Part shown: piece by piece, positions 57,303 through 64,000 of the stretch
Position numbering within the stretch: the stretch's first letter is position 1
Layout: the number at the start of each line of letters is the position of its first letter
NCBI GenBank assembly: GCA_902479075.1
Contig: CABSNK010000012.1
Span: 11,730-75,729, forward strand
Source of the DNA: an uncultured Collinsella sp.
Lineage (GTDB): Bacteria; Actinomycetota; Coriobacteriia; Coriobacteriales; Coriobacteriaceae
Reading direction: 5' to 3'
Length of the DNA: 64,000 nt
The notes under the pieces: model-generated
Told to the model about the DNA's origin: nothing
The model's database searches: none
The model's input: the letters and a program-made list of their open reading frames with translations, nothing else
Translations under genes and position numbers: made by a program

Positions 57303-57552
57303 ATAGAACCTTTCTCGTTTTGTCCTAGGCTACAAGGATACGCCGCCGACCTGCTAAAAGACAGGACGAACGTCCCAATTGCAGCAATGTAAGCCCTAAC
57401 GGTCGCCGGGACGCGTCGCGACGGAAGCATACGGGGTCGTTGAGCGCGCGGGCGGGTTCCCCAATAAAATGTTTGGCCGCAAAACGGATTATAAGCTCGG
57501 TGGGCTTTTAAAAAGCGCTGCTCATGCGCGGGAGTGCTTGTCTTACCGTGCG

Positions 57553-57558
57553 TATAAT
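57553..57558 (+). promoter_or_regulatory. -10 box of purF
   Basis: Consensus TATAAT, 42 bp before the purF start, with no clear -35 box. Position fits a short leader. Confidence 0.5.
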
Positions 57559-57599
57559 AGGGCGGGTAACGCCAAATAACGAGGCTCTGAGGGGATGCC

Positions 57600-59270
57600 A
57601 TGTCTCAAGAAACCATCCGCGCGGCCGAGCGTGCCACGGGACAGGTGACGACCATGTCGACGTATGATCCGGACTCCGACCAGCTGCATGAGGAATGCGG
57701 CATCTTTGGTGTGTGGGCACCCGATCGCGATGTGGCTCGGCTGACGTACTTTGGTCTGCGCGCGTTGCAGCATCGCGGCCAGGAATCGGCGGGAATCGCC
57801 GTGGGCGATGGTGGCACGGTTATGGTTCGTAAAGACCTGGGACTGCTCGATCGCGTGTTCTCCAACGCCGACCTGTCGACGCTCTCCGGCCAGCTGGCCG
57901 TGGGCCACGTGCGCTATGGAACTGCCGGCGCCAAGAGTTGGGAAGCCTCGCAGCCGCATCTTTCTACCATCAACAGCGTCATCATCGCACTTGCTCACAA
58001 CGGCACTCTGGTCAACACCGACGAGCTGCGCCGTCAGCTGATCGAGCTGGGCGTGCCGTTCCTCTCCAATTCGGATTCCGAGGTCGCGACCAAGCTTATC
58101 GGCTACTTCACCCAGCGTACGGGCCACCTGCGCGAGGGCATTCGCAAGACCATGGAGCTCGTGCGCGGCGGTTACGCCATGACACTCATCAACGAGCAGG
58201 CGCTCTACGCTTTCCGCGACCCGCATGGCATTCGCCCGCTGGTGCTGGGCAAGCTCGTGGACGAGGGTTTGGACCAGGCCGACGCCGCTTCTGTTTCGCA
58301 GCTGCCCTCGCAAGACGGTGCCTCGACGGTCGACTCCGCCGTCCATGTCACGCGCGCCGGCGGCTGGGTCGTTGCTTCCGAGACATGCGCACTCGATATC
58401 GTGGGCGCCGAGTATGTCCGTGATGTCCGCCCCGGCGAGATCTTGCGCATCAGCGCCGAGGGCCTGGTGTCCGAGCAGGGCGTGCCCGCAGCCGAAGAGT
58501 CCGCCAACTGCATCTTTGAGCAGGTCTACTTTGCCCGCCCCGACTCAATCATGAACGGCAAGAGTGTTTACGCCTGCCGTTACGACATGGGTCGCCAGCT
58601 GGCACACGAGGAGCCCGTCGAGGCCGACCTGGTCATTGGCGTGCCCGACTCCGGCCTGCCGCCCGCGGAGGGCTATTCGCACGAGAGCGGCATTCCCTTT
58701 GGCGAGGGCCTCATCAAGAATCGCTATGTAGGCCGTACGTTTATCGAGCCCACGCAGGAGCTGCGCGCCATGGGCGTGCGCATGAAGCTCAACCCGCTGC
58801 GTGACAACATCGAGGGCAAGCGCCTGGTCGTGATCGACGACTCCATCGTACGCGGCACCACCATGGTGCAGCTCGTCAAGATGCTGCGCAATGCCGGCGC
58901 CAAGGAGATTCACATCCGCATCAACTCGCCCGAGGTCATCTGGCCGTGCTTCTACGGTATCGATACCGACGTGCAGTCGCAGCTCATCAGCGCCAACAAG
59001 ACGGTCGAGGAGATCTGCGAGTATATCGGCGCCGATTCGCTGGCCTTCCTTTCGGTTGAGGGCTTGCTGAAGGTCATGCCCAAGGGTGGCTACTGCGATG
59101 CGTGCTTTACCGGCCGTTATCCCGTGGCGATTCCCGAGAGCTTTGGCCGCGACAAGTTCATGGAGGGCTTTAAGCCCCGCAACCTGGATAAGCCGCTGCA
59201 CTTTGACGACGACGCCGTGGTCGAGAAATACGATGACCGCAGCTGGGAAGAGAAGCACGGCGAGGCCTAA
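57600..59270 (+). CDS. purF: amidophosphoribosyltransferase
   Basis: 556 residues. The catalytic nucleophile Cys33 (in EECGIFGV) follows a propeptide, as in the self-processing Fe-S type. Glutaminase and PRTase domains are present; the PRPP loop is VVIDDSIVRGTTM. It starts purine synthesis. A family III hairpin begins one base after its stop. Confidence 0.96.
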   Translation: MSQETIRAAERATGQVTTMSTYDPDSDQLHEECGIFGVWAPDRDVARLTYFGLRALQHRGQESAGIAVGDGGTVMVRKDLGLLDRVFSNADLSTLSGQLAVGHVRYGTAGAKSWEASQPHLSTINSVIIALAHNGTLVNTDELRRQLIELGVPFLSNSDSEVATKLIGYFTQRTGHLREGIRKTMELVRGGYAMTLINEQALYAFRDPHGIRPLVLGKLVDEGLDQADAASVSQLPSQDGASTVDSAVHVTRAGGWVVASETCALDIVGAEYVRDVRPGEILRISAEGLVSEQGVPAAEESANCIFEQVYFARPDSIMNGKSVYACRYDMGRQLAHEEPVEADLVIGVPDSGLPPAEGYSHESGIPFGEGLIKNRYVGRTFIEPTQELRAMGVRMKLNPLRDNIEGKRLVVIDDSIVRGTTMVQLVKMLRNAGAKEIHIRINSPEVIWPCFYGIDTDVQSQLISANKTVEEICEYIGADSLAFLSVEGLLKVMPKGGYCDACFTGRYPVAIPESFGRDKFMEGFKPRNLDKPLHFDDDAVVEKYDDRSWEEKHGEA

Positions 59271-59307
59271 AACCTGCCATTTGGGGACAGGCTTATTTTG
59301 GTAGGTT
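59271..59307 (-). repeat. family III hairpin repeat, copy c
   Basis: Minus strand: AACCTACCA stem with TGGCAGGTT (one G-T pair) around AAAATAAGCCTGTCCCCAAA. Directly follows purF. Confidence 0.65.
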
Positions 59308-59330
59308 TACCTGCTGTTTTGTTGATTGAG

Positions 59331-59357
59331 CGGCGCGCGTTGCCAGAATGCGCGCCG
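59331..59357. terminator. hairpin between purF and purM
   Basis: CGGCGCGC / GCGCGCCG with 11-nt loop; no T-tail, so a weak terminator or structural spacer. Confidence 0.4.
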
Positions 59358-59425
59358 AAATGAACGCAACTATGAGCACCGTTTGGCGCCCGGGCGGCGG
59401 ACGGTAGTGGGAGAGGAAGGCTCAG

Positions 59426-60529
59426 ATGAGCGACAGCAAGCATGTGACGTATGAGGATGCCGGCGTCGATACCGCCGAGGGCGGTCGCGCCGTCGACGCT
59501 ATTAAGCAAATGGTTAAGGACACCAACCGCCCCGAGGTCATCGGCGGTATCGGTGGCTTTGGTGGCCTGTTCTCGGCCGCCGCACTTAAGGATATGAAAG
59601 ACCCGATTCTGATCAGCGGTACCGACGGCGTGGGCACCAAACTCGTGCTCGCTCAGATTATGGACCGTCACGAGACGGTGGGCCAGGACCTGGTTGCCAT
59701 GTGCGTCAACGACATTTTGGCTTCGGGTGCCGAGCCGCTGTTCTTCCTGGACTACGTTGCCATCGGCCACATTGAGGCCGAGCACATGGCAAAGATCATC
59801 AAGGGCGTGGCCGACGGCTGCAAGCTCGCGGGCTGCGCGCTCGTGGGTGGCGAGATGGCCGAGCACCCCGGTGTCATGGCCCCCGCCGATTACGACCTCG
59901 CCGGCTTTACCGTGGGCGTCGTCGACCGTCCCAAGATGCTCGACCCCGCGAACGTCCGCCCCGGCGACGTGATTCTGGGCCTGCCTTCCACCGGCGTGCA
60001 CTCCAACGGCTACTCGCTCGTGCGCAAAGTCATTGGCGTTGACGGCATCAAGCCGGGCACGCCCGAGGCCGCCGCTAAGGCCGAGGAGCTGAGCCGCCCG
60101 CTCGAGGAGCTCGGCGGCGCATCGCTGGCCGACGCTCTGCTGGCTCCCACGCGCATCTACGTCAAGCCGGTTCTTGAGCTGCTGCGCGGCGGCGCTCCGG
60201 TGCACGCTATCGCCCACATCACCGGCGGCGGTATCACCGAGAACCTCAACCGCGCGCTTGCCGACGACGTCGACGCCGTGGTCACCCGTAACGGTGCCGA
60301 GATGGGCTGGGACGTTCCGCCCGTCATCGCCTATGTGTCGCGCCAGGCCGAGCTCGCGCCCAACGAGGCGTGCAAGACCTTCAACATGGGCGTTGGCCTG
60401 TGCCTGATCGTCGCCCCCGAGGACGAGGCCGCGGTGACCGAGGCTCTGGTTGCGCTGGGCGAGAAGCCGTTCCGCGTGGGCGAGTGCGTCGAGGGTTCCG
60501 GTAAGGTCGTGTACTCCGATGAGCGCTAA
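59426..60529 (+). CDS. purM: phosphoribosylformylglycinamidine cyclo-ligase
   Basis: 367 residues. VTYEDAGVDTAEGG, GTDGVGTKLVLAQ, MCVNDILASGAEPLFFLDY, HITGGGITENLNRAL: the complete AIR synthetase pattern. Overlaps purN by 11 bp. Confidence 0.96.
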   Translation: MSDSKHVTYEDAGVDTAEGGRAVDAIKQMVKDTNRPEVIGGIGGFGGLFSAAALKDMKDPILISGTDGVGTKLVLAQIMDRHETVGQDLVAMCVNDILASGAEPLFFLDYVAIGHIEAEHMAKIIKGVADGCKLAGCALVGGEMAEHPGVMAPADYDLAGFTVGVVDRPKMLDPANVRPGDVILGLPSTGVHSNGYSLVRKVIGVDGIKPGTPEAAAKAEELSRPLEELGGASLADALLAPTRIYVKPVLELLRGGAPVHAIAHITGGGITENLNRALADDVDAVVTRNGAEMGWDVPPVIAYVSRQAELAPNEACKTFNMGVGLCLIVAPEDEAAVTEALVALGEKPFRVGECVEGSGKVVYSDER

Positions 60530-61220
60530 CGAGCAGATGGCTGCCGCCGAGGGCCTGGACTTTGTGCCCTATACCCGTCCGACTGGCACCGATACGGCTG
60601 AGCCGCTCAAGATCGGTGTGCTTATCAGCGGCTCCGGCACCAATCTGCAGGCGCTGATCGACCTGATCGCCGCGGATAAGCTCAATGTCTCGATTGAGCT
60701 CGTGGTGTCGAGCCGTCCTTCGGCCAAGGGTCTGCAGCGTGCCGAGCGTGCGGGTATCCAGACGCTTACACTGTCCAAGGATGTCTATGCCGACCCCATC
60801 GCCGCCGACGAGATCATCGCGCACGAGCTGCTCGAGCGCGGCTGCGAGTATGTGGTCATGGCCGGCTACATGCGCATGGTGCATACGCCGCTGCTGGCGG
60901 CGTTTCCCAACCGCGTGGTCAACTTGCATCCGGCGCTGCTGCCGAGCTTTACCGGCGCGCATGCGATCGACGATGCCTTTGCGCGCGGCGTCAAGGTAAC
61001 CGGTGTGACCGTGCATTTTGCCAACGAGATCTACGACAACGGCCCCATTATCGCCCAGCGCGCGCTGGCCGTCGAGGAAGGTTGGGATGTCGACACGCTC
61101 GAGGAGCACATCCACGCGATTGAGCATGTGCTGTATCCCGAGGTTGTTCAGATGCTCGCCGACGGCCGCGTCCACGTGCTGGAGAGCGGCAAGGTCGCAA
61201 TTGATGCGCCCCGCGGCTAG
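60519..61220 (+). CDS. purN: phosphoribosylglycinamide formyltransferase
   Basis: 233 residues from the ATG inside purM, with about 30 extra N-terminal residues before KIGVLISGSGTNLQALID. HPALLPSFTGAHAIDDA has the catalytic His; Asp in VTVHFANEIYDNGPII. It formylates GAR with 10-formyl-THF. Coupled to purM. Confidence 0.95.
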   Translation: MSANEQMAAAEGLDFVPYTRPTGTDTAEPLKIGVLISGSGTNLQALIDLIAADKLNVSIELVVSSRPSAKGLQRAERAGIQTLTLSKDVYADPIAADEIIAHELLERGCEYVVMAGYMRMVHTPLLAAFPNRVVNLHPALLPSFTGAHAIDDAFARGVKVTGVTVHFANEIYDNGPIIAQRALAVEEGWDVDTLEEHIHAIEHVLYPEVVQMLADGRVHVLESGKVAIDAPRG

Positions 61221-61244
61221 TCGTGCACAGTACAATTTAGTTGA

Positions 61245-61297
61245 GTGGTCAGGGTGGTCATTGGCGCCAAGGCGCGCCTGACCACCTTTTGTTTTTG
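61245..61297 (+). terminator. purN terminator
   Basis: GTGGTCAGG / CCTGACCAC hairpin (61245-61253, 61277-61285) with a GC-rich loop and CTTTTGTTTTT tail. Confidence 0.7.
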
Positions 61298-61303
61298 GTG
61301 GTT

Positions 61304-61349
61304 ACCTGCGACGTTCTTGAATGACCGGTCGTTTAAGAACGTCGCAGGT
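61304..61349. repeat. 15-bp inverted repeat
   Basis: ACCTGCGACGTTCTT and AAGAACGTCGCAGGT around a 16-nt loop containing GACCGGTC. It lies just before the PTS gene. Confidence 0.7.
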
Positions 61350-61372
61350 GACTAGGTGAGAGAGGTGAGCGC

Positions 61373-61837
61373 ATGGCGGATAACGAAGCACTGTTTACGC
61401 CTGAGCTGGTGTTTTTTGATTGGGAGTGCGCGACGCCGGATGAGGTGTTTGCGCGGCTCGAGGACGAGCTTGCACCACGCGGTTACATTGCGCCCGGTTG
61501 GCTCGATGCCGTCCGCACGCGCGAGGATGCCTATCCCACGGGTCTTGCCATGCCGGCGGCCAACATCGCCATCCCGCACACCGATCCCGGATTTGTGGCT
61601 AAGCCCTATATCGCGGTGGTAAAGCCCGCGGCGCCCGTGGTGTTCAGTGCAATGGCGGGCATGGGTGCCCCCGTGCCGGCGCAGATCATCATCAATTTGG
61701 GCATCGCCGAGCCGAGCGGCCAGGTCGAGGCCCTGCAATCGCTTATGAATATCTTTATGGATGCCGCCGCCGCAGCCGATGTGCTCGGCCAGACCACATG
61801 CCAGGGCATGGTCGACGCCATCCGTCGCCACTTTTAG
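61373..61837 (+). CDS. PTS EIIA protein (fructose/galactitol type), orphan
   Basis: 154 residues. The PTS_EIIA type-2 fold is seen: RTREDAYPTGLAMPAANIAIPHTDP, with His69 as the phosphorylated residue. No EIIB, EIIC or sugar enzyme is adjacent. It may be a regulatory EIIA. GAGAGGTGAGCG precedes the start. Confidence 0.85.
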   Translation: MADNEALFTPELVFFDWECATPDEVFARLEDELAPRGYIAPGWLDAVRTREDAYPTGLAMPAANIAIPHTDPGFVAKPYIAVVKPAAPVVFSAMAGMGAPVPAQIIINLGIAEPSGQVEALQSLMNIFMDAAAAADVLGQTTCQGMVDAIRRHF

Positions 61838-61838
61838 G

Positions 61839-61956
61839 GCCGGCACTTGGGGACTGTCCCCAACTGCCGGCAGAAAAGGAATGTCCCTAACTGCCGACAG
61901 CCAGAAGAGCCCCCTTTGCACCAAAATGGTGCAGATTGACCTGTCCCCCATGCACC
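61839..61956. repeat. family III composite repeat (three hairpins)
   Basis: Three hairpins in a row: GCCGGCA...TGCCGGC with inner TTGGGGAC/GTCCCCAA; CTGCCGGCAG...CTGCCGACAG with loop GGAATGTCCCTAA; GGTGCA...TGCACC with loop GATTGACCTGTCCCCCA. Related GTCCC loops occur in the other copies. Confidence 0.65.
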
Positions 61957-62024
61957 AGGTGTGTCGCGGGGTCCGCGTTGTGACACAATGGCGTTTGTTC
62001 GATTCGTGATGCGAAAGGCCAACT

Positions 62025-63248
62025 ATGGCAAACAAGAAAAAGAACTCCGAGGCCGCGCCGACGTCCGAGCAGCAGGCTCGCGCTGCCTCCAGCTCTCGTA
62101 AGAAGCAGCGCAAGACGTACGTGTCTAAGACCGTCAAGATCGTCCTAGTGGTTATCGGCGTGCTGGCAATGCTACTTTCCGTCTCGGCGATGGCGTGCTC
62201 CGGCCTGATGTCGCAGACCGAAAGCGCCAGCTCGGGTTATAAGCTCACTGGTGGCGTGGCTGCCACCATCAACGGCACCAACCTCACCGAGGACACCGTG
62301 ACCAAGCAGATCATGAGCATGCGCACGTCCTACGGCTACACCAAGGACAAGGACTGGGCGCAGTATCTGGTCGACAACGATCTGACGCCCAAGAAGTACC
62401 GCAAGCAGCTCATCGATTCCTACGCGCAGCAGATTCTGCTCCAGCAGGCGCAGAAGGAAAACGGCGTGACGGTGTCGGACGAGGAGGTCGAGAAGGCATG
62501 GAAGGACGCGTGCAAGAGCGCGGGCGGTGCCAAGGCCTTTAAGAAGACCCTTAAGACCTACGGCTATACCGAGGACACCTACAAGGACTCGCTCAAGGAG
62601 AACCTAGCACAGCAAAAGCTTAAGGACGCCGTGGCGCCCACCAGTAAGCCCAAGGACAGTGAGATCGTCGATTACATCAACGAGAACCTGTCTAACTACA
62701 ACGATGCCCGCCGCTCGTCGAACATCCTGATCAAGGTTGATTCCGACGCATCTGACGAGGACAAGGCCGCCGCCAAGGCCAAGGCGCAGGAGTGCCTGGA
62801 CAAAATCAACTCCGGCGAACTGAGCTTTGAGGACGCCGTGAAGCAGTATTCCGACGACACCGGCTCCAAGGAGAAGAAGGGCGATGTGGGCTGGGACAAG
62901 CTCACCACCTTCGTCGACAGCTACCAGGCGGCGCTCGAGGGACTCAACAAGGGCGATGTGAGCGACGTGATCGAGTCGACGTACGGTTACCACGTCATCA
63001 AGTGCACCGACTACTTCCATGTCGATAGCCAGGTCGATGACATCAAGCAGGTACCCAAGGACATCAAGAAGTATATTTCCAACGTGGTGAAGACGCAGGC
63101 GGCCAGCACTGCATACAGCGAGTGGCTGGAACAGTACAAGAAGGACGCCGACATCACCGTCAACCCCATGCCCAAGGACGTACCGTACAACGTCAGCCTG
63201 AAGGGCGTCACCAAGAGCTCGACCGACGATTCGTCGACGACTGAGTAA
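62025..63248 (+). CDS. parvulin-type peptidyl-prolyl isomerase, PrsA/SurA-like foldase
   Basis: 407 residues. A Lys-rich cytosolic lead, membrane segment (about 37-57) ending at Cys58 (weak lipobox AMAC), SurA-like N-terminal helices (about 80-190) and a parvulin domain (about 225-330: SNILIKVDS, GELSFEDAVKQYSDD, KKGDVGWDK, YGYHVIKC). It helps secreted proteins fold outside the membrane. Confidence 0.85.
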   Translation: MANKKKNSEAAPTSEQQARAASSSRKKQRKTYVSKTVKIVLVVIGVLAMLLSVSAMACSGLMSQTESASSGYKLTGGVAATINGTNLTEDTVTKQIMSMRTSYGYTKDKDWAQYLVDNDLTPKKYRKQLIDSYAQQILLQQAQKENGVTVSDEEVEKAWKDACKSAGGAKAFKKTLKTYGYTEDTYKDSLKENLAQQKLKDAVAPTSKPKDSEIVDYINENLSNYNDARRSSNILIKVDSDASDEDKAAAKAKAQECLDKINSGELSFEDAVKQYSDDTGSKEKKGDVGWDKLTTFVDSYQAALEGLNKGDVSDVIESTYGYHVIKCTDYFHVDSQVDDIKQVPKDIKKYISNVVKTQAASTAYSEWLEQYKKDADITVNPMPKDVPYNVSLKGVTKSSTDDSSTTE

Positions 63249-63302
63249 TCATGGGACGGTGCTCGCGCGAGTGCCGCCCACACTATTGAGGAGGATTTGC
63301 AG

Positions 63303-63746
63303 ATGACCAACGAAGAGCTGCAGAAGGAAATGATTGCGGCCATGAAGGCCAAGGACAAGGTTCGCCTGTCTATCATTCGCCAGGTCAAGGCCGAGGTGAA
63401 GAATATCGAGGTTAACGAGCGCCGCGACGTGACCGAGGAAGACGTCAACAGCATGATCAAGCGTCTGATTAAGCAGACGAGCGAGACGCTGGAGATGTCC
63501 ATTAAGGCCGGTACCGACCAGGAGCGCACCGACAACCTGACCGAGCAGGTCAAGATTCTGGAGAGCCTGCTGCCCGCGCAGGTTTCGGGCGAGGAGCTCG
63601 AGGCTCTGATCGAGCAGGTCATCGCTGAGCTGGGCGCCACGTCCAAGAAGCAGATGGGCCAGGTCATGGGAGCACTCGGCAAGGCCACCGGTGGCAATTT
63701 CGATAAGCCTGCCGCGGCAAAGATCGTCGGCGCCAAACTTGCGTAA
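63303..63746 (+). CDS. YqeY/GatB-like tRNA amidotransferase-tail family protein
   Basis: 147 residues from the ATG at 63303 (GAGGAGG, 8 nt). The YqeY pattern is seen: MKAKDKVRLSIIRQVKAEVKN, YLPAQVS-like SLLPAQVSGEEL, and GQVMGALGKATGGNFDKPAAAKIV. It is homologous to the tail of GatB; role unclear. Confidence 0.88.
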   Translation: MTNEELQKEMIAAMKAKDKVRLSIIRQVKAEVKNIEVNERRDVTEEDVNSMIKRLIKQTSETLEMSIKAGTDQERTDNLTEQVKILESLLPAQVSGEELEALIEQVIAELGATSKKQMGQVMGALGKATGGNFDKPAAAKIVGAKLA

Positions 63747-63750
63747 TTTG

Positions 63751-63900
63751 TTACGCGGTTTTACCAAACCGCGTAACGGCTCGACGCTGCAAACCCGTAC
63801 ACGCGGCAATCTGACGTTCAATTTCAAGGGCGCGACCATAAGGTCTGCGCCCTTTCATTTCACGTCACCTTGCTCGCGTGTACGGGTTTTCGCTGACTTA
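63751..63900 (-). repeat. family I structured repeat, copy c
   Basis: On the minus strand: TAAGTCAGCGAAAA, stem CCCGTACACGCG/CGCGTGTACGGG, bulged A, GCAA/TTGC, internal loop GG/GA (AAGGTG/CAGATT), TGACGT/ACGTCA, apical hairpin AAGGGCGC/GCGCCCTT, then TTGCAGCGTCGAG-like and the hairpin ACGCGGTTT/AAACCGCGT. Flanks are those of copy b. Confidence 0.8.
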
Positions 63901-64000
63901 TGCCCAACAAGGGCGGTTGTATTATTTTCGGCGCTCATTGGGGACGATCGCGTCGAAAATGTTGGTGTAAGGGTGGCGCCCTAGCGCCCGTTTAACGAAG
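63901..64000. other. end of window, no gene seen
   Basis: The last 100 bases hold no gene that I can support; there may be a promoter for a gene beyond the edge. Confidence 0.4.

Overview
The window is a replication-origin neighbourhood of a GC-rich, low-complexity-genome actinobacterium of the Coriobacteriia type; Collinsella or a close relative is my best guess. The reasons are the gene order rpmH-(extra gene)-dnaA-dnaN-recF-dciA-gyrB-gyrA on one side and rnpA-yidD-yidC-jag-rsmG-parA-parB on the other, actinobacterial-style small genes, LPXTG/Cna-B surface proteins, a class B-type sortase and a PyrR-type translational operator. The genus is inference; the gene content is read directly.

Layout. 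1-300: the 3' part of an odd tRNA-like locus facing a tRNA-Gly(CCC). 0.5-9.5 kb: a thioester/Cna-B adhesin, a small membrane protein, an M28 peptidase-like membrane protein split by a huge acidic insert, and a pair of WYL-domain regulators. 9.5-14.5 kb: DinG-type helicase with an exonuclease domain, ddl, rlmN. 14.7-19.8 kb (minus strand): rpmH-rnpA-yidD-yidC-jag-rsmG-parA-parB, whose distal part (rsmG-parA-parB) is clearly AT-richer than everything around it, with three perfect parS sites between parA and rsmG. 19.8-31.2 kb (plus strand): origin region, a GHKL-ATPase/winged-helix protein of unknown function, dnaA, dnaN, recF, dciA, gyrB, gyrA. 31.5-31.8 kb: tRNA-Ile, tRNA-Ala, tRNA-Ile. 32-37.4 kb: a bifunctional-nuclease-family protein, small unknowns, typA, two membrane proteins. 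37.6-38.05 kb: second tRNA-like locus and two tRNA-Ser genes. 38.5-42 kb: rpsF-ssb-rpsR-rplI and dnaB. 42-61 kb: nucleotide synthesis (purA, purD, carA, carB, purE, purF, purM, purN) interleaved with a Nudix hydrolase, an ABC exporter, a sortase, a MoaE-like protein and membrane proteins. 61.3-63.8 kb: an orphan PTS EIIA, a parvulin-type foldase and a YqeY protein.

Genes working together: dnaA, dnaN, recF, dciA, gyrAB, ssb, dnaB and the parABS system give most of the replication and segregation core; yidC, yidD, jag, rnpA and rpmH are the usual membrane insertion/RNA companions. purA/D/E/F/M/N cover many steps of purine synthesis, and carAB feeds pyrimidines and arginine, with a PyrR-binding hairpin that overlaps the carA ribosome binding site.

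The least explained content lies between genes. I see at least three families of dispersed hairpin repeats, recognised because unrelated, compensating stems carry the same loops or internal loops: family I (28.3, 45.4, 63.8 kb), with the paired internal-loop strands AAGGTG/CAGATT; family II (53.55, 53.8 kb), with a GAGCGACT...GGAGCGAA loop; and family III (31.9, 55.5, 59.3, 61.8 kb, perhaps 48.4 kb), with GTCCC(C)AAAT-like loops. Two tRNA-like loci (start of window and 37.6 kb) share one unusual three-hairpin plan. The GHKL protein beside dnaA, and a DnaA with an altered recognition helix next to TTWTCAACA boxes, are the most interesting protein-level observations.
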